Positions 21,830 through 33,317 are shown, counted from the first letter of the stretch. The stretch: DNA of 64,000 bases from Trematomus loennbergii (GCA_012861695.1 JAAOOA010000453.1:166501-230500); one strand, 5' to 3'. The notes: generated from the letters alone by a model not told the origin. Numbers and translations: made by a program.

Positions 21830-23195
21830 ATGGCAGCCGCCTGGAGAGCTCTCCTCGTTCCCCAGCTCAGGAGAGCTCTCTTGCCGGTGGCAGGAGTGTT
21901 TCTCCCGGGTACAGACCGCCAGGAGTGACCCGGTCTCGCCGCGCTTCCCGGCCATCCGGAAGTGCCAGGAGGGAGCGGCGGCGGCCCCTAGGAGCCTGAA
22001 GGCTCCGGTCTCCTCATACGTCCCCCTCACTAAGGGGTTAACGGATGTTGGTTTCCAACCGCGCCTCCCCTGGAGCCGAACCTGACGGCATTGTTCGGGG
22101 TGAAGCAGGCCAGCACGATCGCCCCACGGCGTCCCTTGCTTTCCTCCCCCGGGGACCAGTTTGTCGTCCGCCAGACTGACCGGATGCATCAGTGTGCCTT
22201 CCAGGCGTCTGCAGCGGCGAACAACATCGCTCTGCTGTCTCACTCCATAGTGAGACTATCAGAGCAGCCCTCCATGCCCTCCAAGGCTTCGGAGGAGATA
22301 AAGGAAAGTGCTGCTGGATGCTCCAATCAGCCCGGACGGGCTGTTCGGACCCCAGTTCCACGCCATGGTGGAGTCCATGAAAACTGCCGCGGAACAGGGC
22401 AGCATGTCAGCTGGCTCCAGCCTGCTGAGCGCCCCCAGCAGCAGCGCCCGCAGCACCCGCCACGGCGTCAGGGCTCGCTGCAGAAGCCTGCCGGTTTTAA
22501 CCTCGGTTAATAACCTGCAGAGCTCGCGGCATTCCTCTGTCCGAGATACGCCTCCTACACACGGTCATAATGAGCCCATGAGTGCCGTTATAACGCCTAA
22601 TGTGGACAGCACTGCATACAGCTCCACTCATCCCCTGAGCGTGTACGCGCTGCATGATGAGAGCCGGAGTGAAACGCAGCGTGTGGAGGCTCCCTCGCTG
22701 CCCTTTTCGGTCCAGGCCCACCTTGGGTTGCCTCACGGGCAGCGGCGGCGAGGGCTCTAGCGTGGCTCGTCGCCATGACGACCACAGAACATCTCGAGCA
22801 TGTGCTCTCAGAGTGTCTCTCAGAGTGAGCGCGTGTGTCGATGGACAGATGGATGAGCAGGCTGATCAGCAGAGGGTACACCCTGCAGTTCGCCTCTCGC
22901 CCCCCACAGTTCAATGGGATACAGGAAACACTCCTGTCATCCCAGGAACAGTGTCTTGCGCTCCAGAGCTGCAGGAACTCCTGTTGAAAGAGGCTGTTTC
23001 CAGGGTTCCTCAAAGGGAGGAAAATCAGCCTTCGTCCCCTCATGGAGAATATTCATGTTATTCTATATTCCAGGGACTGTGATGCGCCATTCGCATGGCG
23101 CAATAGGTTATTATCTGAGCAGGTGTGTCTGTGCTTCTAGTACCGGGCGGACCCAGTGGGGCGCAGACTACATCTTGCTTCGCCCTTAACCCAAT
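21830..23195 (+). mobile_element. DIRS-type retrotransposon fragment, copy D1
   Basis: The left part encodes a gag-like ORF1 in shifting frames: LTALFGVKQAS, RQTDRMHQCAFQASAAANNIA, then LLDAPISPDGLFGPQFHAMV, a motif typical of DIRS ORF1. From about 22850 the start of ORF2 follows: LISRGYTLQFASRPPQFNGI and ELQELLLKEAVSRVP, which precede the reverse transcriptase core in DIRS elements. The core and tyrosine recombinase are missing. D2 has the same fragment (59435-60170 plus 63127-63600) with a 245-bp ORF1 deletion. Confidence 0.7.
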
Positions 23196-23201
23196 AGCGA
23201 T

Positions 23202-23288
23202 AGCCTTAGAGGGCGAAGCCATATACTCATAGAACTGAAGTTACCTACTGTAACTCCAGCTTCTATGAGTATTGGCGTAGCCCTCTAA
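23202..23288. repeat. DIRS inverted-repeat hairpin
   Basis: TTAGAGGGCGAAGCCATATACTCATAGAA at the left is mirrored by TTCTATGAGTATTGGCGTAGCCCTCTAA at the right around a short loop (GTTACCTACTGTAAC). DIRS elements carry such inverted terminal and internal complementary repeats. The Harbinger element is inserted at the right edge (TAA). The duplicate is at about 63595-63679, and an inverted piece is at about 56118-56160. Confidence 0.75.
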
Positions 23289-23501
23289 TGGCGCATTTCC
23301 ACCACACGGTCGGCCTCGGCCACGCTCGGTACTGCTTGGCCGCGTTGGGCCTTAACAGGGCCGGCTCACTTCATGCTGCGCTTCCATTACAGTTTAGGAA
23401 CTGGGGTAGTTACTATAGTAACGCAGTGTAGGCGGAGCGACGCTGCATACAACTGCCGTGACGTCATCTTCAATGCGACACAACTCACAAAACACGCAAC
23501 A

Positions 23502-24878
23502 ATGGAGGATGTGGATACCATCGTTTCCTTGTTTCTGTGTCTGTGGTGTTTTATCACAGCAAGAAGGAACACTTTGTTTCGGAAAAGGCGGCTTATAGCA
23601 AGACGTAATAGAGAAGAAGCTCATGGGAGACTTATGGCAATCGCAGAAAGCGGCAGAGACTACTCCAGCACGACTCAACGCTACTCGGTAAGCTAACGTT
23701 CGCTAACTAGCAATGTGTTTCACGCTCACTATACGACCAAAGTGTTTCAAGTATTTAATTAATTGTAGCTACCACTTTTACGTATTAAAATATGTATGCT
23801 TTTGTTTGTGTATTTCAGAAGTTAGGTCGCCGCCGCAGACCATGTGTTTGGATGCTCGACCGAGCTACCGAGTGGTGGGGTGTGATTGTTCCATCTTTCA
23901 CAGACACTCAGTGGGTGGATAACTTTAGGATGTCTGAGGAAACATACACCTACCTGTGCAACAAACTGCGGCCAGCGCTGGAGAGACAGGACACAGCATT
24001 CCGCAAGTGTATACCTCTAAAGAAGAGGGTGGCCATCGCACTGTGGAAGCTTGCGACCGGCTCAGAGTACAGAAGCATTGGACATCTTTTCGGAGTGAGC
24101 AACACAACTGTGTGCCGGTGTGTGCAAGACTTCTGTGCTGCTGCAGAGACGTTGTTAGTACCGGAACTAATTCGTTCACCAGACGGGGAGAAGTTTGCAG
24201 AAATGGCGACTACAATGAGAAGAGGTGGGGGCTCCCACAGTGTGTAGGTGCTATTGATGGATCACACATACCCATCTTGGCACCACAGGAATACCACTGG
24301 GACTATTTCAACCGTAAAGGCTGGCACTCCATCATCCTTCAAGGAGTTGTAGATGGAAAGGGACATTTCTGGAATGTGTTTGCAGGAATGCCTGGGAGCA
24401 TGCATGATGCTCGGGTTTTGAGGCTGTCCTCATTGTGGGAGTTGGCCAGTCGTGGCAACTACTTTCCACCTTGCACCAGGAACATTGGTGGGGCTGACAT
24501 CCTGGGAGACAATGCCTATCCCTTGCAAAACTGGCTCATGAAAACGTTCCCTGACAATAGACAGCTGACAGCAGAACATGTGATCTACAACAAGAACATT
24601 TGCAGAGCACGGGTAGTGGTCGAAAACGCTTTTGGTAGACTGAAGGGAAGGTGGCGTTGCCTCATGAAAAGAAATGACTGTGATGTGAAACTTGTGAAAT
24701 CTATGGTGCTGACATGCTGTGCTCTGCATAACCTCTGCGAGAGTCATGAGAGGCCTATGATGATGAATGGGATGCACCAGCAGCAGCAGCAGAGCCTGGG
24801 GTAGCAGTGGCACAAGGTGCAGAGGAGGGGGGCACTGACATAAGAGAGGGTTTGATGCGCTACCTGAATAGTAATTGA
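23502..24878 (+). CDS. Harbinger DDE transposase (HARBI1-like), two exons, two frameshifts
   Basis: Exon 1 (23502-23687) encodes 62 residues from MEDVDTIVSLF to TQRYS, and a GTAAG donor follows. Exon 2 starts at 23819 after TATTTCAG in matching phase with KLGRRRRPCVWML. The DDE core is complete: GAIDGSHI (first Asp), GSMHDARVLR (second), LGDNAYPL and VVENAFGRLKGRWR (the Glu). The protein should end GLMRYLNSN at 24878. Two shifts of one base each break the frame, near 24200-24215 and near 24755; both have the direction of a single-base loss. Without them the gene would be open. The enzyme catalyses element excision and integration together with the Myb-like partner. Confidence 0.9.
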
Positions 24879-25842
24879 AAGATTGTGGGCCATTTAAGGG
24901 TAGTGACATTTTGTTTTGTGTTTATTATTACTACATTGTGTTGAACAAAAAATATTTTTTCTCTTTCACATACATGTGTTTGTCAAATGATTTAAACCAA
25001 AAAATGTTATCAGAATTGACTATTTAGTAAATATTTGAATTTCAAGTACCAGTAAGTACTGCCCCATAATAAGAACATTTGAGCAAATATCAGATCCTGA
25101 AAAGAAAATCTCTAATAAATTAAGCAAATATCCAAGTAAACTATAAACATAAATAAATGATCTCTTATCCTCCTCTTTCTGTTTTTTTTCGAAATACCCC
25201 CTTCCAGTTTATTTATAAAAGGTAGTCTTTGACTTTAAGTAATGATGTGTCAGTTACCAAACAATGTTTTAGAGGAGGACCTCAAGCTAGCAAACTATTT
25301 CTTGCTTTAAATATATTCTTAAAATGCACTTTTTATCTTATGGGCTTTTTCCTAACTGGTGTTTCTTATTGCTTTATAAATTCATGTACAATGTTAGATC
25401 CACATAAATGTTATTAGTAGCCTATTTTTATTATTATTTAGAACAAATATAGGCCTATAACTTCTGCCTCAAAATGATGTGAATCTGAATTTGTTTTAAA
25501 CGTTGGACTACGACACAATTCTCAGTGTTTTTGTTCTGCTGATTTAAAGCCCTTTAATGAAACGTGTACATTTCATTTCAGTTTATGATTGGATTACAAA
25601 ACGGTGTGTTTGTGTGTGAGTGGCAACCCAGTGACTTTGTTTACATGCTCACGGAAATCAGTTGGTTAATCAGATTATGGCAGGAAATCAGATGATGCAT
25701 TTATCAACAAGAGATAAGATGAGAAGTACTTTATTGAATCCCAATTTGGGAAGTGTTTTAGTTGCAGCATAAAAAGCCATGGCATTATAAAAACAAAAAA
25801 GAAAGATAAGACAAACAAGAAACTACTGTACTAATGTGGCAA
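24879..25842. other. AT-rich interior of the Harbinger element
   Basis: Lies between the stop codons of the two convergent genes. No coding region or structured repeat was seen. It presumably holds both 3' untranslated regions. Confidence 0.6.
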
Positions 25843-27310
25843 TTACAGAGGTGGTTCGTCTTCCTGAAGAGACGGGCCACGTCGGCTGTCCACAACCTGG
25901 CCAAGAGTGCGCAGGAAGGCTAAGTTAAATGCCTGAGTTTGAGCGTTCTCCTCCTCAAGGCCATTTCCTCCTGCCTTGCCCGGGCAGTAGCCTCCATGGT
26001 CAGCTGCCAGTGCCGATCCACCTGGGCCAGGTTCCGTACATGGTGCCGTTCCTCCTGTGCTAGGTGCTCGTCTCCTCCTCGTTTCCTCTTGCCTGTATGA
26101 TGATAAGATAATTATAGCAATAAGAATTAGCAATAAGAATGAAAAACACAGGACAGGTACAGGTCACACAAGGATATAAGAATAAAATGTATAAGCAGAA
26201 CTACAGTAAGGATGAACTAAAGACAGTTATGCCCTAGATGTTTACAATGATTGTGAAAGTGAATTACATTATGTCCAGCCTGTTGATAATGAATATAAAT
26301 ATATGTATATAATAGGATGTCACACACAATTGTACTAGCTGCTTACTAGCTAGTTACTTACTTGTAACAGAGCACTTCCACACAGTGGTATAGCTTATTT
26401 TACTTACTGACGATGGATGATCTAAAGTTTTAGATTGCAGTCGTTTTGCCATGCCTATTTCTTACCTAGAACCACACGCTGCGGTGTCGTGATGGCACTC
26501 GGCGTTGGTGGTTGAGTTGGTGTCGGTTGTTCGGCTGGGGCTGGTGTCTGTGGTCGAGTTGGGGTCCCTTCTGGATTCGATGACGAGGACGGATCACCCG
26601 TTGTTCGGGACTGTTCCTCCTCACTAGTTTCATCTATGGCATCATCTAGAACAGCAACATGACTTGTTAATTCCACAAACTACTGCAGCACAATACTAAA
26701 TAGCAACAACAACAACTGTAGAAAAGAAAAACTGAACGTAAACAATGGCACATGTGGTGGTAGCAAACAATAGCTCTAGCTAATGCTATCTGCCTTAGCT
26801 AGCTATGTAGCTCTTCGGGGATCCATAAAAGCATGGGTTGTAGAACTTAAATGTAAGGATAAAATAGACTTGTTTGTTAGAAGTGAGCTTTATAATAGAT
26901 AGGGACACAACGCTTTCAAGCAAATAACAGAGCGTTAGCAAAGACTTACCATGCAGGGACAACAGCAACGCGGTTGCAGAGTCCAGGCCTCCCTCCCTCC
27001 CAACGCTGGCCGGTCTTCGGCCATAAATATCGTTCATCAGGTCGAACCACTTCCAGCTTCTCCTATCTGAACCACTCCGGCCGTTGTGGTCCTTGACGGC
27101 TCTATACTCACTCTTAAGCTTTTTCAGTTTGTCCCTACACTGCTGGAAAGTCCTTGCGTATCCGCGTACGGACAACAGTGCAGAGACCTCCTGAAAAACT
27201 TTGAGGTTGCGAGTTGTGCCGTCGAGCTCCCGCTGGATTTTGTCATCTGCTATCAGATGGAGGAACGTCGTAACCTCGTCAATCGACCACGGTGTGCTTT
27301 TCTTTGCCAT
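25843..27310 (-). CDS. Harbinger Myb/SANT-like accessory protein, three exons
   Basis: Exon 1 (26950-27310) starts MAKKSTPWSIDEVTTFLHLI and encodes a Myb/SANT-type three-helix domain (conserved Trp residues, CRDKLKKLKSEYRAVKD, SWKWFDLMNDIYG). Exon 2 (26466-26645) encodes an acidic then Pro/Thr-rich linker. Exon 3 (25843-26092) starts GKRKRGGDEH, a basic patch, and has a charged helix (NLAQVDRHWQLTMEATARAR). All junctions have GT/AG and agree in phase 1. One base appears lost in exon 3 near 25970 (MAL to EEENAQ), after which the frame runs to the stop. In this superfamily the Myb-like protein binds element ends and helps bring the transposase to the nucleus. Confidence 0.85.
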
Positions 27311-27591
27311 TTCTAGCTTCTCTGTTTTCAAAAATGCTGCAAGCGTCACAATATATGCGACGCGAGGGATGATTAACTCGCGCGAGAATTGTGACGATTC
27401 TCTCTGACCAATCAGCGGTCTGCCCAGTTGTTGGCCCGCTAGTGTGGCCTCGATAGAACCACAATTTTGTCGGGCCAGAAAAGAGGTGAAAAAGTGGCCC
27501 CGGGCCGGAACTAGGCCTAGTGGAAGCGCAACCAAAAACGGGCACGGCACGACACGGCACGCTTAAACCGCGCCATGGTGGAAATGCGCCA

Positions 27592-27790
27592 TAAGTGCTG
27601 GGCCCCACTGGCTCCACGAATAGCTGAAGAAAAGTTGTTTGTGTGGGAGCAGATTGTCGGGCCTCCTTCCTATTTATACCGGAAGGGAGCCCGAGGGTGG
27701 GGCCCACCTGCGGGCCTCTCAGACGCTCTTCCGCTAACTTGTGTAATAAAGAAAAACAAATGGACCGTAGATACACGATTAGGGCGACAC
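27592..27790. mobile_element. Remainder of the DIRS terminus after the Harbinger insertion
   Basis: Follows the right TAA of the Harbinger element and continues to the start of unit B at about 27795. It has a TATTTATA and a GTGTAATAAAG near 27740, consistent with an element end with a polyadenylation-like signal. No coding sequence is seen. Confidence 0.4.
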
Positions 27791-27794
27791 CATC

Positions 27795-29268
27795 TGGTCA
27801 CAACTTTAAATATTTGACCATGTTTATGTGCAAATGAAGAACTCTCACTGGTGCAGAACCTTTTTCCTTAAGTGAGTCTCTTTTCTTTTCTGACTTTATG
27901 GGTATTTCACTTTATATTAAATACATAACAATAAGAGTGCAGAACATCTAATACACTTCACTATGAATCCAGAACAATACAACTGCAGGAGTATGGATAA
28001 AGCCAGATGTTTGCATGCATTTTGATCAATTTGGGCAGAATCCAGCAGAGTGGATCGTGCTGTTCATCCTATGTCATCTATATGTAAAGAAACAAGTCTA
28101 AATATTTAAGATAAAGCTGTGAAACAATCTCAATAATTACCAGCAAAAAATGTAAGGTTTTTTTAATGCATAAAAGGATACATGTTGAGATAGGAAGTTA
28201 TAATATTAAGAGAAGAGCTTGAATATTACAACATTAAAGACACAAACTCTTGTGGCTCCTTCCTGTCTTCCTACTGGGTCTTTCTTGGCTTTGTTCTGGC
28301 TATCTTCTAGCTCTATTCAGGTTTTTGGAGTTTTTCTCTAGCTCTATCCCTGATCATTTTCAGAACCTGAAGGCTCTATACGGACTATCTTCTGGTTCTC
28401 CTCTGGACCCATCCACTATCTCTTGTCTCTGTCCAGTGAACTACACTTGTGTTACTGGAGCAGGTAAAGCATACAACAGATACTTTCAGCATTATCGGAG
28501 CACGAAGTGGACGCTGGATGAAACACAGCGGACTTCTAAACAATGAACACCCGCAACTTGGAAGACATAAAGTTGGGTTTTAAGTGTTCTAATATTGCAA
28601 TGCAAACCCATGATGTAATGACAGTAATTAAGAATAATTTAGTCATTGAATGCTCATTTCAGTAGATTTAATCAAAAAACATAAACATATTGGACATGGC
28701 CTCAAGACTGTAACCTCTTCACATTCTGTTGAAATAGTCAATTACTAGCCATATCTCACACATTGCTGTTTTGAATCACTAATATGTGGATGACAGTTGA
28801 ACTGGATGATGTAACATGTATGCCATCTGCTGGAAAGAAGACGTATCGCTCTGTTGGCGTCTTTGGACAACAAAAACAGAATGAAGCTCTCATACCATAA
28901 ACAATCTTTGAGTCCAGACCCCGTCCTGCAGAGAGCACACAACCCAACAGCACGTTGATGGTCTAGCATCACTTTACAAAACGTTTGCATTAAGACACTA
29001 AGACTAGCTGGTCCCTTGTAAAGGTGAGTCGACCTTAAATGAGCAGTGGGTGATCAGCAGGTGAAGGGCAGGACACGGGAACTTGGTCCTGAGGAGATGT
29101 AACGATTATTAAACAAGAAATAGTCGAGTCAAGGGGTGAAAGAAATGAATAAATTACATAACGTAACGGCATCAGGATACAAAATAGACAAATGTATTCC
29201 CTTACCAACACACTTGGTCTTTTTAAACGATTACGCCATTTAAATCTTTTGTCACAAACTTTGCAGAT
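27795..29268. repeat. Tail of unit B (inverse of the unit A tail)
   Basis: Inverse complement of 14950-16478. It covers the presumed 3' region of the copy B zinc-finger gene on the minus strand, directly after its stop. The only notable open frame is on the plus strand at 28250-28546. Confidence 0.6.
28250..28546 (+). CDS. 98-residue open frame with signal-peptide-like start (uncertain)
   Basis: Begins MWLLPVFLLGLSWLCSGYLLALF, a strongly hydrophobic stretch like a signal peptide or membrane anchor, followed by a polar region with three Cys (SCLCPVNYTC). A splice-donor-like GCAGGTAAAG occurs at about 28468, so the real exon could end after NYTCVTGAG. The same frame is kept in copy A (minus strand, 15816-16031) to NYTC and then broken by a two-base loss; copy C is truncated. 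It lies tail to tail with the zinc-finger gene. I do not recognise a family. Retention could simply reflect recent duplication. Confidence 0.3.
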   Translation: MWLLPVFLLGLSWLCSGYLLALFRFLEFFSSSIPDHFQNLKALYGLSSGSPLDPSTISCLCPVNYTCVTGAGKAYNRYFQHYRSTKWTLDETQRTSKQ

Positions 29269-30176
29269 CTATTTTTTCTCTCCTGTGTGGATTCTCATGT
29301 GTGTCTTTAAACTCACACTCTGTGAAAAAGCTTTCTTACAGACTGAGCAGCTGTGTGATTTCTCTCCTGTGTGGATTCTCATGTGTGTCTTTAAACTTCC
29401 ACTCTGTGAAAAAGCTTTCTTACAGACTGAGCAGCTGAATGGTTTCTCTCCTGTGTGGACTCTCATGTGTTCCTTTAAACTTCCACAATGTGAAAAAGCT
29501 TTCTTACAGACTGAGCAGCTGAATGGTTTCTCTCCTGTGTGGACTCTCATGTGTGTCTTTAAATCTCGACTCCATGAAAAAGCTTTCTTACAGACTGAGC
29601 AGCTGAATGGTTTCTTTTCAGCACTACATTGTGGATCACTGACAGATTCATGTCTATTTTTCAGTGAGTTTGAGCCTGACGCAGGTTCTCTGGTCTCTTT
29701 CCAATCAGCACTGTCTTCAGTGTCAGGTTCAGAAGAGTCTCCAGTGTCAGGTTCAGAAGAGTCTCCAGTGTCAGGTTCAGAAGAGTCTCCAGTGTCAGGT
29801 TCAGAAGAGTCTCCAGTGTCAGGTTCAGAAGAGTCTTCAGTGTTGTCCTCAGTCTCTGGTTGTAAATGTCTCTCTGGATCTGAGCTCCTGGCTGGTTCTG
29901 GTCCTCCACAGTCCTCTCCATCAGCTTCTGTTTCCATGTGTTCAGTTTGTCTTTGATGAGGCTGAGAGGACTGAGGTTTCTCTTCATCATCTTCACTCTT
30001 CACAGGGTCAGGAGTGAAAGTGGACTTGGTGAGATCAGCCTCCTCCAGCTCCTGAAGCTGCTCTCCCTCCTGACTGATCCAGAGTTCCTCCTGTTCCTGC
30101 TTAATGTGTGGGGGGGGCTCTGGGTCCTGCTGGTCAGGGAGAAGCTCTTCTTTAACCACCACCAGCTGCTGGACGT
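29269..30176 (-). CDS. C2H2 zinc-finger gene, exon 2, copy B (intact, four fingers)
   Basis: Follows the acceptor TTTCCTGCAG and joins exon 1 at 36192 in phase (G|AC gives Asp). It encodes [13 protein letters not shown], an acidic Glu/Asp/Pro-rich linker with five DSSEPDT repeats (about 29730-29850), [14 protein letters not shown], then four C2H2 fingers of the form [11 protein letters not shown]...LKTHMR(V/I) joined by HTGEKPF-type linkers. Helix residues are nearly identical between fingers. The frame stops directly after the last linker (GEKK); the downstream bases still encode ICKVCDKRFKW, the usual last finger of this family, so that finger has been lost. With exon 1 the protein is 364 residues, probably a nuclear DNA-binding factor. 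It is the only open copy of three. Confidence 0.85.
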
Positions 30177-30229
30177 CTGCAGGAAACAGGAAACACACAG
30201 TCAGAACAAACTGTTAACCTGTTAAGTTC

Positions 30230-30365
30230 TGAGCCTGTTTTTCAGGTCTCAGGCTCGAAAATGACATCCCAGAACAAATGACCATATCTTCCCTTCTAAA
30301 AGGGTTAAATTAATAATCTGTTATCTCAAAGTAATGATAAACCTGTGAGTTGGATGTAGAAAAAG
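30230..30365. repeat. TTAA-ended repeat terminus next to zinc-finger exon 2, copy B
   Basis: Inverse of 13525-13669: begins CCTGTTAAGTTCTGAGCCTG and carries CCATATCTTCCC...GTTGGATGTAGAAA. It lies in the intron of the copy B gene, close to the acceptor of exon 2. Confidence 0.5.
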
Positions 30366-30367
30366 TC

Positions 30368-31376
30368 TATGAAAGAACACATATGGAATTATCTAGTGAA
30401 CAAAAAAGTGTTAAAAAAATCAAGAATATGATTTTTATTTTAGATTCTTCAAAGTAGCCCCCTTTTGCCTCGATGACAGCTTTGCACACTCTTGGCTTCT
30501 CTCAGTCAGCTTCATGAGGTCGTCACCTGGAATGGTTTCAATCAACACGTGTGCCTCGTCAAGAGTCAATGTGTGGAATGACTTGCCTTCTGAATGTGTT
30601 TGAGACCATCAGTTGTGTTGAGCAGAGGTAGAGTTAGTGCACAGTGGAAAGCCCTATTTGACTGCTGTTGTAATCCATATTATAGCAAGAACCACTCAAC
30701 TCAGTAAAGAGAAACGACCGTCCATCATCACTTTAAGAAATGAAGGCCAGTCGATCCGGAAAATGTCAAGAACTTTGAATTTATCCTCAAGTGCAGTCGC
30801 AAAAACCATGGAACGCTATGATGAGACTGGCTCTCATGAGGACCCCCCGGGAAAGGAAGAGCAAGAGTTACCTCTGCTCAGAGGATAAATACATCAGAGT
30901 TACCTCTGCTCAGAGACTGGTGACACTGTTGGTGATTTATTCAGAATTCAAGGCACCCTTAACCAGCATGGCTACCACAGCATTCTGCAGTAGCCGAAAA
31001 AAACAAAAAAATGTAATCTGTGGAAGCCGTAGTACTGTAAAAAGCACGACCAATTATCTGAGCCGGCCCGGCTAAAATAACTGGATGGCCTACCTGCCTG
31101 TCAGCCTTCCATCTGTGCACAAACTTATCTCGTGCCCTCATTGGTCATGTGCGCGTTCGTGTGTGTTGGAGGAGGGGCTCTGTAAGGAAGTGGCATATTT
31201 TTCCGGTTGTGTATTTTCAAATTCTAGCGCACTCAAGCTGATTTCTCCAAAATTACCTACCCTACCTTTAATGTGTTCTTTTATAGTTTTGATGTCTTCA
31301 GTATAAATCTAGAAAGTAGAACCAATTTAAATAAATAAAAAACTTCGAAAGAGAAGATGTGTCCAAACTTTTGACT
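30368..31376 (+). mobile_element. Tc1/mariner element, copy B, internally deleted
   Basis: Inverse of the copy A element. The plus strand at 30637-30888 reads RTTQLSKEKRPSIITLRNEG, SRTLNLSSSAVAKTMERYDET and GSHEDPPGK, the paired helix-turn-helix region of Tc1 transposase and better preserved than in A. The rest of the transposase is missing. A deletion at about 31000-31010 (poly-A run) joins Tc1 to the remaining half of the MITE (31012-31271), exactly as in copy C. Confidence 0.85.
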
Positions 31377-31559
31377 AAGTCTAATACTAGTGTATATCTC
31401 TCTCAAAATATACCATATATATATATATATATTATATATGGTATATTTCTGCAGCTCTAAAACATCCACAGTTTTTATGGAGAACGGGGAAAACTGCATT
31501 CTTTACTTTTATCATATATATATATATACACATGTTGGCAATAATTGATTAATGTTTTA

Positions 31560-32495
31560 ATTACTTAACCTGTTAAGCACGAGAGACCCCGGCACTCCCG
31601 CAACATCTTGCAGGAAACAGTGTCTGAGGGCATGTTCATAACGGGAAGAAACTGATCTAACTGATCATTTAAAAAAAAAAAAAAAAAACCCACAATGCTA
31701 ACACTGAGCCTCTGAATTAGCAACGAGCGAAAAATGCTAACAGATTACTGCACCGAAAATCACTCACAAAACCTTATTATTTATCTTTTCTGCACATCCA
31801 TGACATCGATTCACATCGTGAGGTGACACAGAATCGATGGGTACCCTCATTATCACTCAATTATACGAAATCGCGACTTTATAAACAAAAACAGACATCA
31901 AAACATGTGGCGCTAGGTAGCTAAAGCTCTGTAGTCTCTCCAAAGTGGTCTTCAATGGCATTAAAACGATAAAAACGCTGCTGAAGTTAATCCATAGGTT
32001 AATCCAATGTGTCTGTGTCCCTTTGAAATGATTTCTGATAATCCATAAGCAATAAAACTGCTTTTCAGTTTCTAGATGTCAGAGCGAGAGATAGGTTCAC
32101 TCTGCTGCGAACCTGCATGCGCGAAGCCCCCACCTTCTTGTGTTAACGTTGGAGTCTATGTGAAAACCCCCCTTCGATTCTATTGGCTCTAACGGCCAGA
32201 AAGAGATGTCAATCACCAAAATCGACCAATGGGTTCCAGAGAAACGGTAAAACCCCCATTTCCACCCAAATCACCTCAGAGGTGGAGTTTTTTTTGCTAA
32301 ATTCTCTAAAAAGGTAAAATGTCACTTGTTTTGCATCAATCTTGATACAGGGAACTTATTATATGTTGTACTTTGGATTCCTAAAGTTTTTAGTCTACTA
32401 TCCCATCATCCAAGGGTAGTTTTCACTCTAAGTAAAAAAGAAACCCAGTTTTTTACTATGTTCAATCTGAATTTTCTTTAAAATAAAAAACATCT
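31560..32495 (-). repeat. Repeat unit U, copy B (inverted, truncated)
   Basis: Inverse complement of 52120-53050 and of 11280-12150. It begins at AACCTGTTAAGCACGAGAGACCCC and is cut at 32496 by LINE sequence. Confidence 0.55.
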
Positions 32496-32496
32496 C

Positions 32497-33317
32497 ACAC
32501 AGTGAACACAGATTCGAATTTTTAGCCTTAAATATAGAAGTGGCAAAGGGGCAACAAGTCATGGTGGTGGGTGTGTACACACCCCCCTCAGCTGTCAAGG
32601 ACTCCTTGTCTTCACTAGCAAAACTTTTATCACAACTAGACTACAAGGAAATAGTGCTACTTGGAGATTTTAACTGGGACTGGTTAACTGCAGTATCAGA
32701 GGATTTTAAAAACCTTTGTATCTCTCTGAATGTTACTCAGATTGTTGACAGTCCTACTCGCCTAACGTTAAGTCCCCTAATAAATCCTCCCTAATTGATC
32801 TCATTCTAACTAATGTTCCCTATAAATACCCATCTGTGGGAGTATTTGCAAATGATGTGAGTGACCACTGTGTTGTAGCCACAATTAGGGACACTAAGGT
32901 CCAAAAGGTTAAACCCCGTATTATTATTAAGAGACACATAAAACATTTTGTGGAGCAGGGTTTTGTTCATGATCTGTTTGGGTTTGATTGGGGAAAAATC
33001 GATCTGTGTGCTGATGTTGAAACTGCATGGTCTTATTTTTATCTTGGTTTTATGGAAATTATAGATAGACATGCACCCCTACGTACTTTTAGAGTAAAGG
33101 GACGAGACAATCCTTGGTTTCTGCTGAACTGTCCAGTCTCCTACATGAGAGAAACAAGGCCTGGGCAAAGGCTAGGAAATCAGGCTCAGAGGTAGAATGG
33201 CTGCGTTTTAGGCAACTAAGAAATAGCTTCACTTCACATGTCAAAAGTGCTAAGTCGAAGTACTATTTGTCAGTTACTACAGAAAACCTAAATAATCCTA
33301 GGAAATGTTGGAAAGCC
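32497..33317 (+). mobile_element. LINE, copy B (5' part only)
   Basis: Inverse complement of the 5' half of the copy C LINE, starting at the same 5' end next to repeat U. It encodes the endonuclease core (VLLGDFNWDW, DVSDHCVVATIRD) and the region up to YYLSVTTENLNNPRK, with frameshifts near 32775 and 33120. It is cut at 33317 and joined to one leftover minisatellite unit, so everything corresponding to about 48310-51300 of unit C is missing. Confidence 0.85.

Larger units (their letters stand above)
23289..27591 (+). mobile_element. PIF/Harbinger transposon, full length (4.3 kb)
   Basis: Ends are TGGCGCATTTCCACCA at the left and TGGTGGAAATGCGCCA at the right, perfect inverse complements over 16 bp. 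Both are flanked by TAA (23286-23288 and 27592-27594), the 3-bp target duplication expected of this superfamily. Inside are a DDE transposase on the plus strand and a Myb/SANT-like gene on the minus strand, tail to tail, which is the standard two-gene layout. Its 5' end is repeated at 63680-64000 in D2 with the same flank, so the insertion predates the D duplication. Confidence 0.93.

Noticed and set aside
21755..22510. Overlapping frames of 107-162 residues on both strands in the DIRS region
   Set aside because: GC-rich DIRS ORF1 sequence opens several frames at once; only the frames with DIRS-like motifs were kept.
29192..29956. 254-residue plus-strand frame over the copy B zinc-finger exon
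   Set aside because: Antisense shadow of fingers and acidic repeat; no splice or promoter evidence.
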